A DNA stretch of 64,000 nucleotides from Flavobacteriales bacterium 34_180_T64 (lineage in GTDB: Bacteria; Bacteroidota; Bacteroidia; Flavobacteriales; Flavobacteriaceae): positions 434,001-498,000 of the forward strand of contig MAAR01000004.1 in NCBI GenBank assembly GCA_002162765.1. The letters are read 5' to 3'. The notes beneath the pieces were generated by a model that was given only the letters and a program-made list of their open reading frames with translations, searched no databases and had not been told where the DNA came from. Every line of letters starts with the position of its first letter. The first letter of the stretch is position 1. Below are positions 48,893 through 57,902 of this stretch, piece after piece. A program made the translations under genes and the position numbers.

Positions 48893-49423
48893 ATGCAAAA
48901 GAAAGATTGTTTCTATCTCGGGAAAATTGTTAAAAAATATAGCTTTAAAGGGGAGCTCCTCATTAAACTTGACACCGATGAACCTGATATCTACGAAAAC
49001 TTAGACTCCGTTTTTGTCGACTTAAGAAATAATTTAATTCCATTTTTTATTGCGTCTAGCCAACTTCATAAATCCGAACTTCTCAGGGTTAAATTTGAAG
49101 AAGTTGATTCCGAACAGGATGCTGATTCCTTATTGAAATCAGACATATACTTGCCTCTTGAAGCCCTTCCAAAATTAGAGGGCGATAAATTTTATTTTCA
49201 TGAAATAATAGGATTTACAATTGAAGATACAAACTTTGGGAAAGTAGGAGTCATTACTGGAATTAATGATACAACCTCCCAATCTTTATTTGAAATTGAT
49301 AGAAATGGCATTGAGATTTTAATTCCAATGAACGATCACTTTATTAAAAAAGTTGATAAAGAAAATAAGATTATACTAGTAGAAACTCCTGAAGGCCTTA
49401 TTGATTTATATTTAGAAGAATAG
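48893..49423 (+). CDS. rimM: 16S rRNA processing protein RimM
   Basis: 176 residues. N-terminal RimM domain (CFYLGKIVKKYSFKGELLIK, LLRVKFEEVDSEQDADSLLK) and C-terminal PRC-barrel (GDKFYFHEIIGFTIED, FGKVGVITGI, ILIPMNDHFI). Assembles the 30S subunit by binding S19. Standard place after rpsP, with a terminator/attenuator between the two. Confidence 0.95.
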   Translation: MQKKDCFYLGKIVKKYSFKGELLIKLDTDEPDIYENLDSVFVDLRNNLIPFFIASSQLHKSELLRVKFEEVDSEQDADSLLKSDIYLPLEALPKLEGDKFYFHEIIGFTIEDTNFGKVGVITGINDTTSQSLFEIDRNGIEILIPMNDHFIKKVDKENKIILVETPEGLIDLYLEE

Positions 49424-49425
49424 TC

Positions 49426-50142
49426 GTGTCACAAAAGCCTTTCGTCTTTAAAGAATTTAGTATAAACCAAGATCAATGTGCCATGAAAATTGGGACAGAT
49501 GGTGTTTTACTGGGTGCTTGGACATCTGTTGTCCATCAACCCTTTTCCGTTTTAGATATTGGTTCAGGAACTGGTATCCTTTCGTTAATGTTAGCACAAC
49601 GAAGTGATGCAGAGCTTATTGATGCTATTGAGATTGATGCGAAAGCCTACGAGCAATGTGTTGAAAATTTTGAGCAATCGCTTTGGGGGGATCGCCTCTT
49701 TTGTTATCATGCTTCATTAGAAGAGTTCACAAACGAGATTGAAGACAAATACGACCTTATTATTTCGAACCCTCCATTTTATTCTGAAGATTATAAAACC
49801 GAAAATACGCCGAGAGACTTAGCACGTTTTACCGATGCCATGCCTTTTGAACATGTATTAGATAGTGTTTCAAAATTACTTTCAGAAAATGGATTGTTTT
49901 CAGTAGTCATTCCATATAAAGAGGAATCAAATTTTAAATCTTTAGCATTAGCGGCGGGACTTTTCCCAAAGCGAATTTTAAATGTAAAAGGCACTCCAAA
50001 ATCTGAATTTAAAAGAAGTCTGATTGAGTTTACACGTATTCAATGTGTTGTTAAAATGGAGACTCTTATTATTGAAACTTCGAGGCATCAATATACGGAA
50101 GCATACATCAGTTTGACAAATGATTTCTATTTAAAAATGTAG
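49426..50142 (+). CDS. trmN6: tRNA1(Val) adenine-37 N6-methyltransferase-like
   Basis: 238 residues; the start codon is GTG at 49426, two bases after the rimM stop. Class I SAM methyltransferase: QCAMKIGTDGVLLGAW, VLDIGSGTGILSLMLAQR (SAM loop), IDAIEIDAKAYEQC, DLIISNPPFYSED (catalytic NPPF). Methylates adenine N6 in tRNA (known of the YfiC family). It forms the end of the ribosome/translation operon and meets the convergent gene at 50143 without any gap. Confidence 0.9.
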   Translation: MSQKPFVFKEFSINQDQCAMKIGTDGVLLGAWTSVVHQPFSVLDIGSGTGILSLMLAQRSDAELIDAIEIDAKAYEQCVENFEQSLWGDRLFCYHASLEEFTNEIEDKYDLIISNPPFYSEDYKTENTPRDLARFTDAMPFEHVLDSVSKLLSENGLFSVVIPYKEESNFKSLALAAGLFPKRILNVKGTPKSEFKRSLIEFTRIQCVVKMETLIIETSRHQYTEAYISLTNDFYLKM

Positions 50143-51021
50143 TTAATAAACTCTCCTAAGAGGTCGTGTTAAACAGGTGGGCCCTCCGCCTCCTTTTACA
50201 CTAATTTCATTTCCATTATACACAGAAACCTTGCACCCTGCCAACTCTAACAATCTTTGAGTTTTAGGATTACCTTCAACCATTATGCATTGTCGAGGAG
50301 CAATAGCCAATACGTTACAACCCATCGATTCAAATTCATCTTCAGGGACTTCTATAAATTCAAATCCTCGATTACGTAATTCGTTTCTAAATTTTATTGG
50401 CATTAATGATGAATATACTACCGCCAAATCCTTATCAACTGGACTTAAAATGCTCATCAAATGAAACACATCGTGCTTTCCTCTATAATGTGGTAGTTCT
50501 GCAATTAAAACTCTTATTCCTTTAGGTTCTAACAATGCTTTCAATTGAGAAATCCCAGCTTCATTAGTCCTGTAAGTATGACCAACGGCTATTGTTTTTT
50601 CATCTAACCAAGCTACATCACCACCTTCCAAAGTCCCCGGTGTTTTTATCTCGCCAAAGACAGGAATATTACTTGCAAGAAATTCATGCTTATGCGATTC
50701 AGGCTCATTAATTCGCCCTCCTTTACCCATATTACAAATAATCATACCAAAATCTGTTGCAATGGAAGCATCTCTACAATACATCGAATCAATTTTCACG
50801 GAACTACTAAAAGGAAAATACTTCAAGTCTATTTGGGGGTCCCTAAACAAAGTCTCAAATTCTTGATACTCATTGATGGCAATGTCAAAACTAGGTGCCG
50901 ATAAATAATTTAAGTCTTTCCATTGCTTATTTAAATTATCCTGAGAAATAAATGCATTTTGAACTGATTTGAAGTAGACGGATTGCAATTTTAAATATTC
51001 TGAATGATAGGTCGTATTCAT
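50143..51021 (-). CDS. dimethylarginine dimethylaminohydrolase-like amidohydrolase
   Basis: 292 residues of the arginine deiminase/DDAH superfamily: YCRDASIATDFGMIICNMG, GTLEGGDVAWLDEKTIAVGH, GKHDVFHLMSILS (catalytic His) and GGGGPTCLTRPLRRVY with Cys283 as nucleophile. The set is complete, so an active enzyme that hydrolyses a guanidino group is expected; the exact substrate (dimethylarginine, arginine or other) cannot be read from sequence. Three bases separate it from the permease gene, so the two are one operon. Confidence 0.88.
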   Translation of the reverse strand: MNTTYHSEYLKLQSVYFKSVQNAFISQDNLNKQWKDLNYLSAPSFDIAINEYQEFETLFRDPQIDLKYFPFSSSVKIDSMYCRDASIATDFGMIICNMGKGGRINEPESHKHEFLASNIPVFGEIKTPGTLEGGDVAWLDEKTIAVGHTYRTNEAGISQLKALLEPKGIRVLIAELPHYRGKHDVFHLMSILSPVDKDLAVVYSSLMPIKFRNELRNRGFEFIEVPEDEFESMGCNVLAIAPRQCIMVEGNPKTQRLLELAGCKVSVYNGNEISVKGGGGPTCLTRPLRRVY

Positions 51022-51023
51022 AT

Positions 51024-52328
51024 CTATTTAGATTTAAGCCATTTCATGTATATATAAATAGGAATCCCAATGAGTAATAATAAGAATCCATAAAATACAG
51101 AATCATGACCTGAGCCATATATTGCCCAAAGCGAATATGCAAAACCAAGTATTGATAACACAAAAGTTTTTATCCAACTCTCAGTATGTAACTTTTTTTC
51201 TATGACAACTAAGGCATAAGAAGCAGCTGTAAACAAATACGGCATTAATGCTACAAGAACCGTAAGTCTAACAATAAATTCAAATTGTTCTACGAGTCCT
51301 TCCGAATAATTCATTAACATGACTATAGAAGAAAGTACGCCACCAATAACGAAACCAACAACAGGTGTCCCTTTTTTGTTTTCTTTTTTAAAGAAGGGCG
51401 GAAACAAATCGTCTTTTGCTGTAGCTAATGAAATTTGACCCGTAATCAATATCCAACCATTTAAAACTCCAATGCCCGAAATTATCACACCAATTGCTAC
51501 AAAATAACCACCATAATCTCCGCCTATTATTTTAGCAGCTTCCGCAAAAGGAGCCGGAGAATTCTGCAAAATATCTATAGGCAATACGCCAAATAAAACC
51601 ACGGTTCCTAAAATATAAAGGATGGTTACCAAAATAGCTCCTAACATGGTGGCTTTGGGGATTGTTTTATCTGGATTCATAATGTTTTCCGCAGGAATTG
51701 TAGCACATTCTATTCCCAGAAACGCATATAAGGTTAAGGCCGCTACCGCAGAAATGGCTGAAAAATCACTTTCACCAGTTAAATTAAATTTGGGGAAATT
51801 ATCAATATCAAAAAAGAAAGCTCCAAATATTATAATAAAAATTAATGGCAATATTTTTATGATCGTAGTAATACGTTGAATTTTACCTGACTCTTTTATG
51901 CCTTGTGAATTCACCCAAGTCAATACCCAAATTAACGATAAACCTAAACCAGCAGACAATATAGAATTTGAGGCTAATTCGGGCACAAAAAAGCTTGCTG
52001 CACCAATAACAGCAATAGCAATTGCCCCATTACTTATCCAACAAGCTATCCAATATCCCCAAGCTACAAGGAACCCCGTGAAATCACCAAAACCAACCTT
52101 GGTATAGACATAAGGCCCTCCACTTTTACTGGCAATTATTTTACTAAAGTTGCTGAATATCTTTGCTAAAATTAATGCCCCTGTCGCTGTAAAGACCCAA
52201 CCTAAAAGACTTATACTTCCATAATTTGACAATACGGCAGGTAAAACGAAAATACCAACTCCAATCATGTTACCAACAACTAAAGATGTTGCTGTTACTA
52301 ATCCAACTTTTTGCTTGTTTGAACTCAT
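51024..52328 (-). CDS. APC-family amino acid permease
   Basis: 434 residues, about twelve membrane segments. The first helix pair has the APC motif GLVTATSLVVGNMIGVGIFVLP and the later GGPYVYTKVGFGDFTGFLVAWGYW, typical of basic amino acid antiporters such as AdiC/YjdE. Inner membrane. It precedes the DDAH-like gene in the same operon; uptake or exchange of arginine-type compounds before hydrolysis is a natural pairing (inference). Confidence 0.9.
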   Translation of the reverse strand: MSSNKQKVGLVTATSLVVGNMIGVGIFVLPAVLSNYGSISLLGWVFTATGALILAKIFSNFSKIIASKSGGPYVYTKVGFGDFTGFLVAWGYWIACWISNGAIAIAVIGAASFFVPELASNSILSAGLGLSLIWVLTWVNSQGIKESGKIQRITTIIKILPLIFIIIFGAFFFDIDNFPKFNLTGESDFSAISAVAALTLYAFLGIECATIPAENIMNPDKTIPKATMLGAILVTILYILGTVVLFGVLPIDILQNSPAPFAEAAKIIGGDYGGYFVAIGVIISGIGVLNGWILITGQISLATAKDDLFPPFFKKENKKGTPVVGFVIGGVLSSIVMLMNYSEGLVEQFEFIVRLTVLVALMPYLFTAASYALVVIEKKLHTESWIKTFVLSILGFAYSLWAIYGSGHDSVFYGFLLLLIGIPIYIYMKWLKSK

Positions 52329-52401
52329 TTTATAGTTTTAAAGGAGATAAGCATTAATTATGTAAATTAGGAGCGCGAACGAATGTACAATTATATTTTT
52401 A

Positions 52402-53490
52402 ATGGCTAAGAACTACTTTATTGATCGAGATATTAGAAAAGCTGAAACACTTCCTGCTGTTTTTTATAAAGATAGTAACACTTTTGAAGCCTTAAAAAAC
52501 GAAGTGTTTCTTAAATCATGGCAATTTATTGGTGATGAAAATCTGGTAAGACTACCACAATCTGTTCATCCATTTGTGCTTCTAGATTCATTCTTAACCG
52601 AACCTATGTTACTTACACGCGATAAAGATGATGTCATAAGTTGTTTAACTAATGTGTGTACACATCGCGGAAATGTTGTGGCATTGCACCCTGGAAAATC
52701 AAAAAAATTAACCTGCATGTATCATGGGAGACGCTTCAACCTTAAAGGCGAATTTGAGCATATGCCAGAATTCGAAGAAGCAGAAAATTTTCCAAGACCA
52801 TGTGACAATTTACATAAATTCCCAATTAGGAAATGGGGTCCGCTATTATTTGCGGGTTTAAATCCTTCCTTCGATTTTCAACAAGTGATAAATAAAATGA
52901 AGGAACGTGTTGGGTTTCTACCTATTGATGAATTTATAATGAATCATGCACTTTCTAAAGACTTCTTAGTACATGCACATTGGGCATTGTATTGTGATAA
53001 TTATTTGGAAGGATTTCATGTTCCATTTGTGCATGAAGACTTAAATGCGGTATTAGATTATGGAAGCTATAAAACCGAAACCTATGACTATTGCAATTTA
53101 CAAATAGGTTATACGGATGCCGCAACAGAAATTTTTGATTTACCCAAAGACCATATTGATTATGGCAAAAATGTTGCTGCCTATTATTACTGGGTTTTCC
53201 CTAATATGATGTTCAATTTTTACCCTTGGGGCCTTTCGGTAAATGTTGTAAAACCATTAGACATTGGGAGAACCAAAGTTTCATTTATCACTTATGTCTA
53301 CGATCCATCTAAACTCGACAAAGGTGCTGGAAGCGGTTTGGAAAAAGTTGAACGTGAGGATGAATTTGTAGTTGAGAACGTACAAAAAGGTGTTAGGTCT
53401 TCTTTTTATAAGGCTGGACGATTTTCACCCACAAGAGAGCAAGGTGTACATCATTTTCATAATTTATTAAGTAATTTTTTAAACGCTTAA
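52402..53490 (+). CDS. Rieske-type ring-hydroxylating oxygenase alpha subunit
   Basis: 362 residues. Rieske [2Fe-2S] motif CTHRGN ... CMYHGRRF (Cys86, His88, Cys105, His108) and mononuclear iron site DNYLEGFHVPFVH (His206, His211). Length and the absence of a beta-subunit gene nearby fit the single-subunit group related to choline/carnitine or quaternary-amine oxygenases, or aromatic demethylases. The reductase could be the ferredoxin/FNR pair at 56-57.6 kb (inference). Substrate unknown. Confidence 0.9.
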   Translation: MAKNYFIDRDIRKAETLPAVFYKDSNTFEALKNEVFLKSWQFIGDENLVRLPQSVHPFVLLDSFLTEPMLLTRDKDDVISCLTNVCTHRGNVVALHPGKSKKLTCMYHGRRFNLKGEFEHMPEFEEAENFPRPCDNLHKFPIRKWGPLLFAGLNPSFDFQQVINKMKERVGFLPIDEFIMNHALSKDFLVHAHWALYCDNYLEGFHVPFVHEDLNAVLDYGSYKTETYDYCNLQIGYTDAATEIFDLPKDHIDYGKNVAAYYYWVFPNMMFNFYPWGLSVNVVKPLDIGRTKVSFITYVYDPSKLDKGAGSGLEKVEREDEFVVENVQKGVRSSFYKAGRFSPTREQGVHHFHNLLSNFLNA

Positions 53491-53557
53491 AATACTTCTT
53501 TAAAAGCCTAAATGATTCGCTTGCTTTAGTTAAATTTGGTGCACTAAAACTTATACC

Positions 53558-54736
53558 ATGAAACCAGATTTATTTCAAGCTCCCGATTACTATAATATAG
53601 ATGAACTTTTAACTGAAGAACATAAATTAGTGCGTGAAGCAGCTAGAGAATGGGTGAAGCGCGAAGTCTCTCCAATTATTGAAGAGTATGCTCAAAAGGC
53701 TGAATTTCCAACTCAGATTATTAATGGTCTAGCAGAAATTGGTGCATTTGGTCCTTACATTCCAGTAGAATATGGTGGTGCAGGTCTAGACCAAATTTCT
53801 TATGGATTGATCATGCAAGAAATAGAACGTGGAGATTCAGGTGTTCGAAGTACTGCTTCGGTACAATCGTCATTAGTGATGTATCCAATTTGGAAGTATG
53901 GAAACGAAGAACAACGTCAAAAATACTTACCTAAACTAGCTAGCGGAGAATGGATGGGTTGTTTTGGATTAACAGAACCAGATCATGGATCTAATCCTTC
54001 TGGAATGACAACCAATTTTAAAGATATGGGAGACCATTATCTATTAAATGGTGCCAAAATGTGGATTTCAAATGCACCGTTTGCACAAGTTGCAGTTGTA
54101 TGGGCTAAAGATGAAAACGGACGCATTCATGGTTTAATTGTAGAACGTGGAATGGGAGGCTTTTCAACACCAGAAACACATAACAAATGGTCTCTTCGTG
54201 CATCAGCAACTGGGGAATTAATTTTTGACAATGTTAAAGTTCCTAAAGAAAATTTACTGCCTAACAAATCTGGTTTAAGCGCACCATTAGGCTGCCTAGA
54301 TTCTGCACGTTATGGTATTGCTTGGGGCGCAATTGGAGCAGCAATGGATTGCTATGATACAGCTTTGAGATATAGCAAAGAGCGTATGCAATTTGGTAAA
54401 CCTATTGGACAATTTCAATTGCAACAAAAGAAATTAGCGGAAATGATTACCGAAATTACTAAAGCACAATTATTGGCTTGGAAATTAGGAGTCATGCGAA
54501 ATAATGGAACGGCTACCTCAGCTCAAATATCGATGGCAAAACGTAATAATGTTGATATGGCAATTAACATTGCTAGAGAGGCCCGACAAATGTTAGGCGG
54601 TATGGGGATTTCAGGTGAATATTCTATCATGAGGCATTCTATGAATTTAGAGAGTGTAATTACCTATGAAGGCACACATGATATTCATTTATTAATAACT
54701 GGTCTAGACGTGACTGGCTTAAATGCTTTCAAATAG
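53558..54736 (+). CDS. acyl-CoA dehydrogenase, glutaryl-CoA type
   Basis: 392 residues. FAD and substrate motifs: GCFGLTEPDHGSNPSGMTT, KMWISNAPFAQVAVVWAK, RYGIAWGAIGAAMDCYDTAL, QFGKPIGQFQLQQKKLAEM and the catalytic TYEGTHDIHLLITG with Glu371. Sequence order and the Glu in YEGTHDI match glutaryl-CoA dehydrogenases (lysine/tryptophan degradation), so conversion of glutaryl-CoA to crotonyl-CoA is likely; a related acyl-CoA substrate is possible. Single gene, 67 bases after the Rieske oxygenase. Confidence 0.9.
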   Translation: MKPDLFQAPDYYNIDELLTEEHKLVREAAREWVKREVSPIIEEYAQKAEFPTQIINGLAEIGAFGPYIPVEYGGAGLDQISYGLIMQEIERGDSGVRSTASVQSSLVMYPIWKYGNEEQRQKYLPKLASGEWMGCFGLTEPDHGSNPSGMTTNFKDMGDHYLLNGAKMWISNAPFAQVAVVWAKDENGRIHGLIVERGMGGFSTPETHNKWSLRASATGELIFDNVKVPKENLLPNKSGLSAPLGCLDSARYGIAWGAIGAAMDCYDTALRYSKERMQFGKPIGQFQLQQKKLAEMITEITKAQLLAWKLGVMRNNGTATSAQISMAKRNNVDMAINIAREARQMLGGMGISGEYSIMRHSMNLESVITYEGTHDIHLLITGLDVTGLNAFK

Positions 54737-54853
54737 AGCCTAAGGCTCATTTAATTATCTCACTCACACGGTATCGATGTGTGGAATAAATTTAGACTAA
54801 TGCTTCTCATAATTGGGAAGCATTTTTTATTGAAATTTGATTACATTTACTTC

Positions 54854-55753
54854 ATGTTTTCATCTAAAAAACGATTAGACAGCGCTTATATAAACGCTAA
54901 AGTTATCTCATTTGATGACTCTAGTAAATTTATTCTTTTTAGTGATTGTCATCGTGGCGATAATAGCTTTGCTGATGATTTTGCAAACAATAGAAACATA
55001 TATTTTCATGCCTTAAAACACTATTTCGCTGAAGGGTTCCAATACTGTGAAGTTGGTGATGGCGATGAACTTTGGGAAAATTCGTCTTTTGATTCAATCC
55101 TCGATGCACATAAAAATGTGTATATGTTGATGCGGCTTTTTCACAACTCCAACCGTTTACACATGATTTGGAGAAACCATGATATGGTGTATCGAGATCC
55201 TGAATATGTGGAAAAACATTTGTCTACTTATTTCGATGAAAAACTAGGTAAAGACGTGGAATTGTTTTGTGATATTAAATACCATGAAGGCCTTGTTTTA
55301 AAACACACTGACTCTGGACAAGAATTATTTTTAACGCATGGTCACCAAGCAGATTGGTGGAATTATCTGTTCTGGAAATGGAGTCGATTTATGGTTCGTT
55401 TCTTATGGAAACCTTTAAATGTTATGGGTATTGCAGATCCTACTAGTCCAGCAAAAAACTACAAAGAACTTATTAAAGTTGAACGTCGTACAAAAAAGTG
55501 GATTGCTGAAAACAATAACCTCATCACAATTGTAGGTCATACGCATCGACCGCGTTTCCCTAAACCTGGTGATATTGCTTTTTTTAATGATGGGAGCTGT
55601 GTTCACCCTCGGAGTATAACAGGAATAGAAATTGAAAATGGAGATATATCTTTGATTAAATGGCAAATTGCTACCACTGAAGATGGTACGCTTAAAATTG
55701 TTAGAGTTTTGCTTGAAGGACCTCGTAAGCTATTAGATTATATAACGGAGTGA
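54854..55753 (+). CDS. metallophosphoesterase
   Basis: 299 residues from the ATG at 54854; the frame continues to a GTG at 54779, but the added residues look like read-through of the preceding gap. Motifs: ILFSDCHRGDN, GDGDELWENS, WRNHDM (in place of the common GNHD), LTHGHQADWW and GHTHRPRFPKPGD. It carries the usual two-metal set for the calcineurin-like superfamily (D-x-H, GD-x(n), NHD, GH, GHxH). Probably cytoplasmic. The substrate cannot be predicted. Confidence 0.82.
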   Translation: MFSSKKRLDSAYINAKVISFDDSSKFILFSDCHRGDNSFADDFANNRNIYFHALKHYFAEGFQYCEVGDGDELWENSSFDSILDAHKNVYMLMRLFHNSNRLHMIWRNHDMVYRDPEYVEKHLSTYFDEKLGKDVELFCDIKYHEGLVLKHTDSGQELFLTHGHQADWWNYLFWKWSRFMVRFLWKPLNVMGIADPTSPAKNYKELIKVERRTKKWIAENNNLITIVGHTHRPRFPKPGDIAFFNDGSCVHPRSITGIEIENGDISLIKWQIATTEDGTLKIVRVLLEGPRKLLDYITE

Positions 55754-55766
55754 AACTAATAGCCTT

Positions 55767-55846
55767 CATTACGAAGAAAGCATGACTGAAGTAATCTTTT
55801 AAATCTAAACTAAAAACAAAAAGATTGCTTCGTACCTCGCAATGAC
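55767..55846. repeat. REP-like inverted repeat of the TCATTGCGAGG family, unit 1
   Basis: Left arm TCATTACGAAGAAAGC ... GAAGTAATCTTTT and right arm AAAAAGATTGCTTCGTACC, TCGCAATGACG (55819-55846) are diverged reverse complements. The right arm, read on the minus strand, is the well-known CGTCATTGCGAGG ... CGAAGCAATCTTTTT repeat of many bacterial genomes. It can fold into one long stem. Confidence 0.75.
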
Positions 55847-55991
55847 GTTAACCAGAAGTAGATTACTACGTTGCTCCTCCACGAAATTTAATTGATTATA
55901 AAGCGGAATAAAATTGTTTTGGGCGTTTCCTTATTTCGCTTACAAGCTTCAAAAAGGGTCAGGTTTTTTTATTATATCTTTTTAAAACGTA

Positions 55992-56088
55992 TTGTCATCA
56001 TGAGGCGTTTTTTTTTAAGAAACGACGTATTAATCTTGTAGTAACAAAAAGATTGCCACATCACGCTTTAGCCTGATTCACAATAACA
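55992..56088. repeat. REP-like inverted repeat, unit 2 (degenerate)
   Basis: TGTCATCATGAGGCG ... TAATCTTGT, then AAAAAGATTGCCACATCACG and GATTCACAATAAC. Same layout as unit 1 with more changes. Confidence 0.55.
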
Positions 56089-56186
56089 ATTTCATTTGTT
56101 TTAAAAAGAATACCATTGCAAATGCTTTGCATTCACGATTTCGGAACTATAAAATATTAACCAATGTATACTCCTTAACGCAATTC

Positions 56187-56519
56187 TCAGCTCTCTGGTG
56201 CTAATTCCACTTCCAAACCTTCCATCTCTTGAGTGATTTGAATTTGACATCCCAATCGAGAATTATCTTTTACATAAAACGCTTCACTTAACATTGCTTC
56301 TTCATCATCTTGCATTTCTGGCAATTCGACATCACTTTTTACATAGCATTGACACGAAGCGCACATTGCCATACCACCACAAACACCAATAGTTCCTTCA
56401 GGTGCTAACTCATAAGAACGTACAACCTCCATCAGATTCATTGCCATATCCGTCGGTGCAAGCACTTCATGTGTCTTACCATCTCTATCGGTTATCTTTA
56501 TAGTTACATCTTGCTCCAT
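56187..56519 (-). CDS. adrenodoxin-type [2Fe-2S] ferredoxin
   Basis: 110 residues. The iron-sulfur motif is GVCGGMAMCASCQCYV with a fourth Cys in RLGCQI (Cx5Cx2C...C), typical of vertebrate-type/adrenodoxin ferredoxins. Acidic helix ELPEMQDDEEAML serves partner docking. Its ATG overlaps the stop of the reductase gene (TAATG), so the two are expressed together and very probably form an NADPH-to-ferredoxin chain that feeds oxygenases or Fe-S assembly. Confidence 0.92.
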   Translation of the reverse strand: MEQDVTIKITDRDGKTHEVLAPTDMAMNLMEVVRSYELAPEGTIGVCGGMAMCASCQCYVKSDVELPEMQDDEEAMLSEAFYVKDNSRLGCQIQITQEMEGLEVELAPES

Positions 56520-57586
56520 TACTCTATTTTCTTAACGATCGCTTTGGGAGCTTCTTTTCTAGACCCATCAAACCCATTAATTCCACTTACGGTTGTATAT
56601 TTCAAAACATATTTCTTGCCAGGATTGATTATTTGATACGCAGCTTGACACATTAAGGTCGCTTCATGGAAGCCACAAAGAATTAATTTCAACTTTCCTG
56701 GATACGTGTTCACATCTCCTATGGCAAATATACCAGGAATATTGGTTTGATAATCTAGAGCATTGTTCACTTTAATGGCATTCTTTTCAATATCTAATCC
56801 CCAATTTGCAATAGGGCCGAGCTTAGGTGACAATCCAAACAAAGGAATAAAATGGTCTGTTTCTAGTACATATTCTTTGTCTATATGAACATTATCTGAC
56901 TCTTTTATGACAACACCTTTAACCTTAGTATGACCAACTATGTTAATCACTTCGGCTGGAGTGATTAAATTGATCTTTCCTTTATTCTTTAAATCCTGAA
57001 CTTTTTCTACCGAGTCTAATGCGCCTCTAAATTCATTTCGTCTATGAACTAAATTGACCTCACTAGCGATATCAGCAAGAAAAATACTCCAATCTAAAGC
57101 AGAATCTCCTCCTCCCGCGATTACTACACGTTTGTTTCTGTAAACTTCTGGGTCTTTAATAAAATACTCGACGCCTTTATCTTCAAAAGAGACTATATTT
57201 TCAATCAGGGGTTTTCGAGGTTCAAAACTCCCTAATCCGCCAGCAATTGCGACTATTGGAGCATTGTGTTTAGTCCCTTTATTTGTAGTTACAATAAAAC
57301 TGCCGTCGTCTTGTTTTTCAATAGTCTCTGCACGCTCTCCTAGGGTGAAACCCGGTTGAAATTGCTTGCACTGTTCTAATAAATTAGTAGTTAAATCTCC
57401 AGCAAGAATTTCTGGAAATCCTGGAATATCATAAATTGGTTTCTTCGGATAAATCTCCGAACATTGCCCGCCTGCTTGCGGTAAAGCATCAATTAGATGG
57501 CATTTCAATTTTAAAAGACCAGCTTCAAAAACTGTAAATAGCCCAGTAGGGCCTGCGCCTATAATTAATATATCTGTTTTAATCAT
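56519..57586 (-). CDS. ferredoxin-NADP reductase, thioredoxin-reductase-like type
   Basis: 355 residues. FAD motif ILIIGAGPTGLFTVFEAG, NADPH motif VVIAGGGDSALDWSI, and the C-terminal FAIGDVNTYPGKLKLILCGF. It has the overall TrxR fold but no CxxC redox pair, as expected for the FNR branch found in Bacteroidota and Firmicutes. Reduces ferredoxin with NADPH; the ferredoxin gene follows with a one-base overlap. The next upstream genes (NfuA-like and Mrp) belong to Fe-S biogenesis. Confidence 0.9.
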   Translation of the reverse strand: MIKTDILIIGAGPTGLFTVFEAGLLKLKCHLIDALPQAGGQCSEIYPKKPIYDIPGFPEILAGDLTTNLLEQCKQFQPGFTLGERAETIEKQDDGSFIVTTNKGTKHNAPIVAIAGGLGSFEPRKPLIENIVSFEDKGVEYFIKDPEVYRNKRVVIAGGGDSALDWSIFLADIASEVNLVHRRNEFRGALDSVEKVQDLKNKGKINLITPAEVINIVGHTKVKGVVIKESDNVHIDKEYVLETDHFIPLFGLSPKLGPIANWGLDIEKNAIKVNNALDYQTNIPGIFAIGDVNTYPGKLKLILCGFHEATLMCQAAYQIINPGKKYVLKYTTVSGINGFDGSRKEAPKAIVKKIE

Positions 57587-57653
57587 GAATTGTACATTTC
57601 TGGAAACAAAATTACTATCAAATATTCTTTAAGTGTATGATAAAAATCAGCTT

Positions 57654-57896
57654 TTAAGATTCAATATTAATCACCTGTTCTATTTGAGGCGCATATTTTT
57701 TAATGGTCATTTCTACACCAGACTTAAGAGTCATTTGATTCACACTGCAACCTACACATGCGCCTTCTAATTGTACTTTTACAAGGTTATCATTCTCTAT
57801 AGACAATAAAGAAATATCTCCACCATCACTTTGTAAAAATGGACGAATCTCATCCAGAGCTCTTTCTACATTTAATCTTAGTTCTTCTGCAGTCAT
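57654..57896 (-). CDS. NifU C-terminal domain (NfuA-like) Fe-S scaffold
   Basis: 80 residues, the complete NifU-C domain: IRPFLQSDGGDISLLSIEND, KVQLEGACVGCSVNQMTLKS with the Cys-x-x-Cys pair that bridges a [4Fe-4S] cluster, and GVEMTIKKYAPQIEQV. Carries and hands over iron-sulfur clusters. Six bases after the Mrp gene, hence co-transcribed with it. Confidence 0.93.
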   Translation of the reverse strand: MTAEELRLNVERALDEIRPFLQSDGGDISLLSIENDNLVKVQLEGACVGCSVNQMTLKSGVEMTIKKYAPQIEQVINIES

Positions 57897-57902
57897 CTTT
57901 TG

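Larger units (their letters stand above)
55754..56186. other. 433-bp intergenic region with REP-like inverted repeats
   Basis: Two repeat units are described separately. Between them sits AT-rich sequence with a T-run (AGGTTTTTTTATTATATC near 55961). No gene. Confidence 0.55.

Noticed and set aside
54779-54853. Upstream GTG extension of the metallophosphoesterase
   Set aside because: The extra residues precede the conserved fold without a domain or signal, and the ATG at 54854 gives a normal start.
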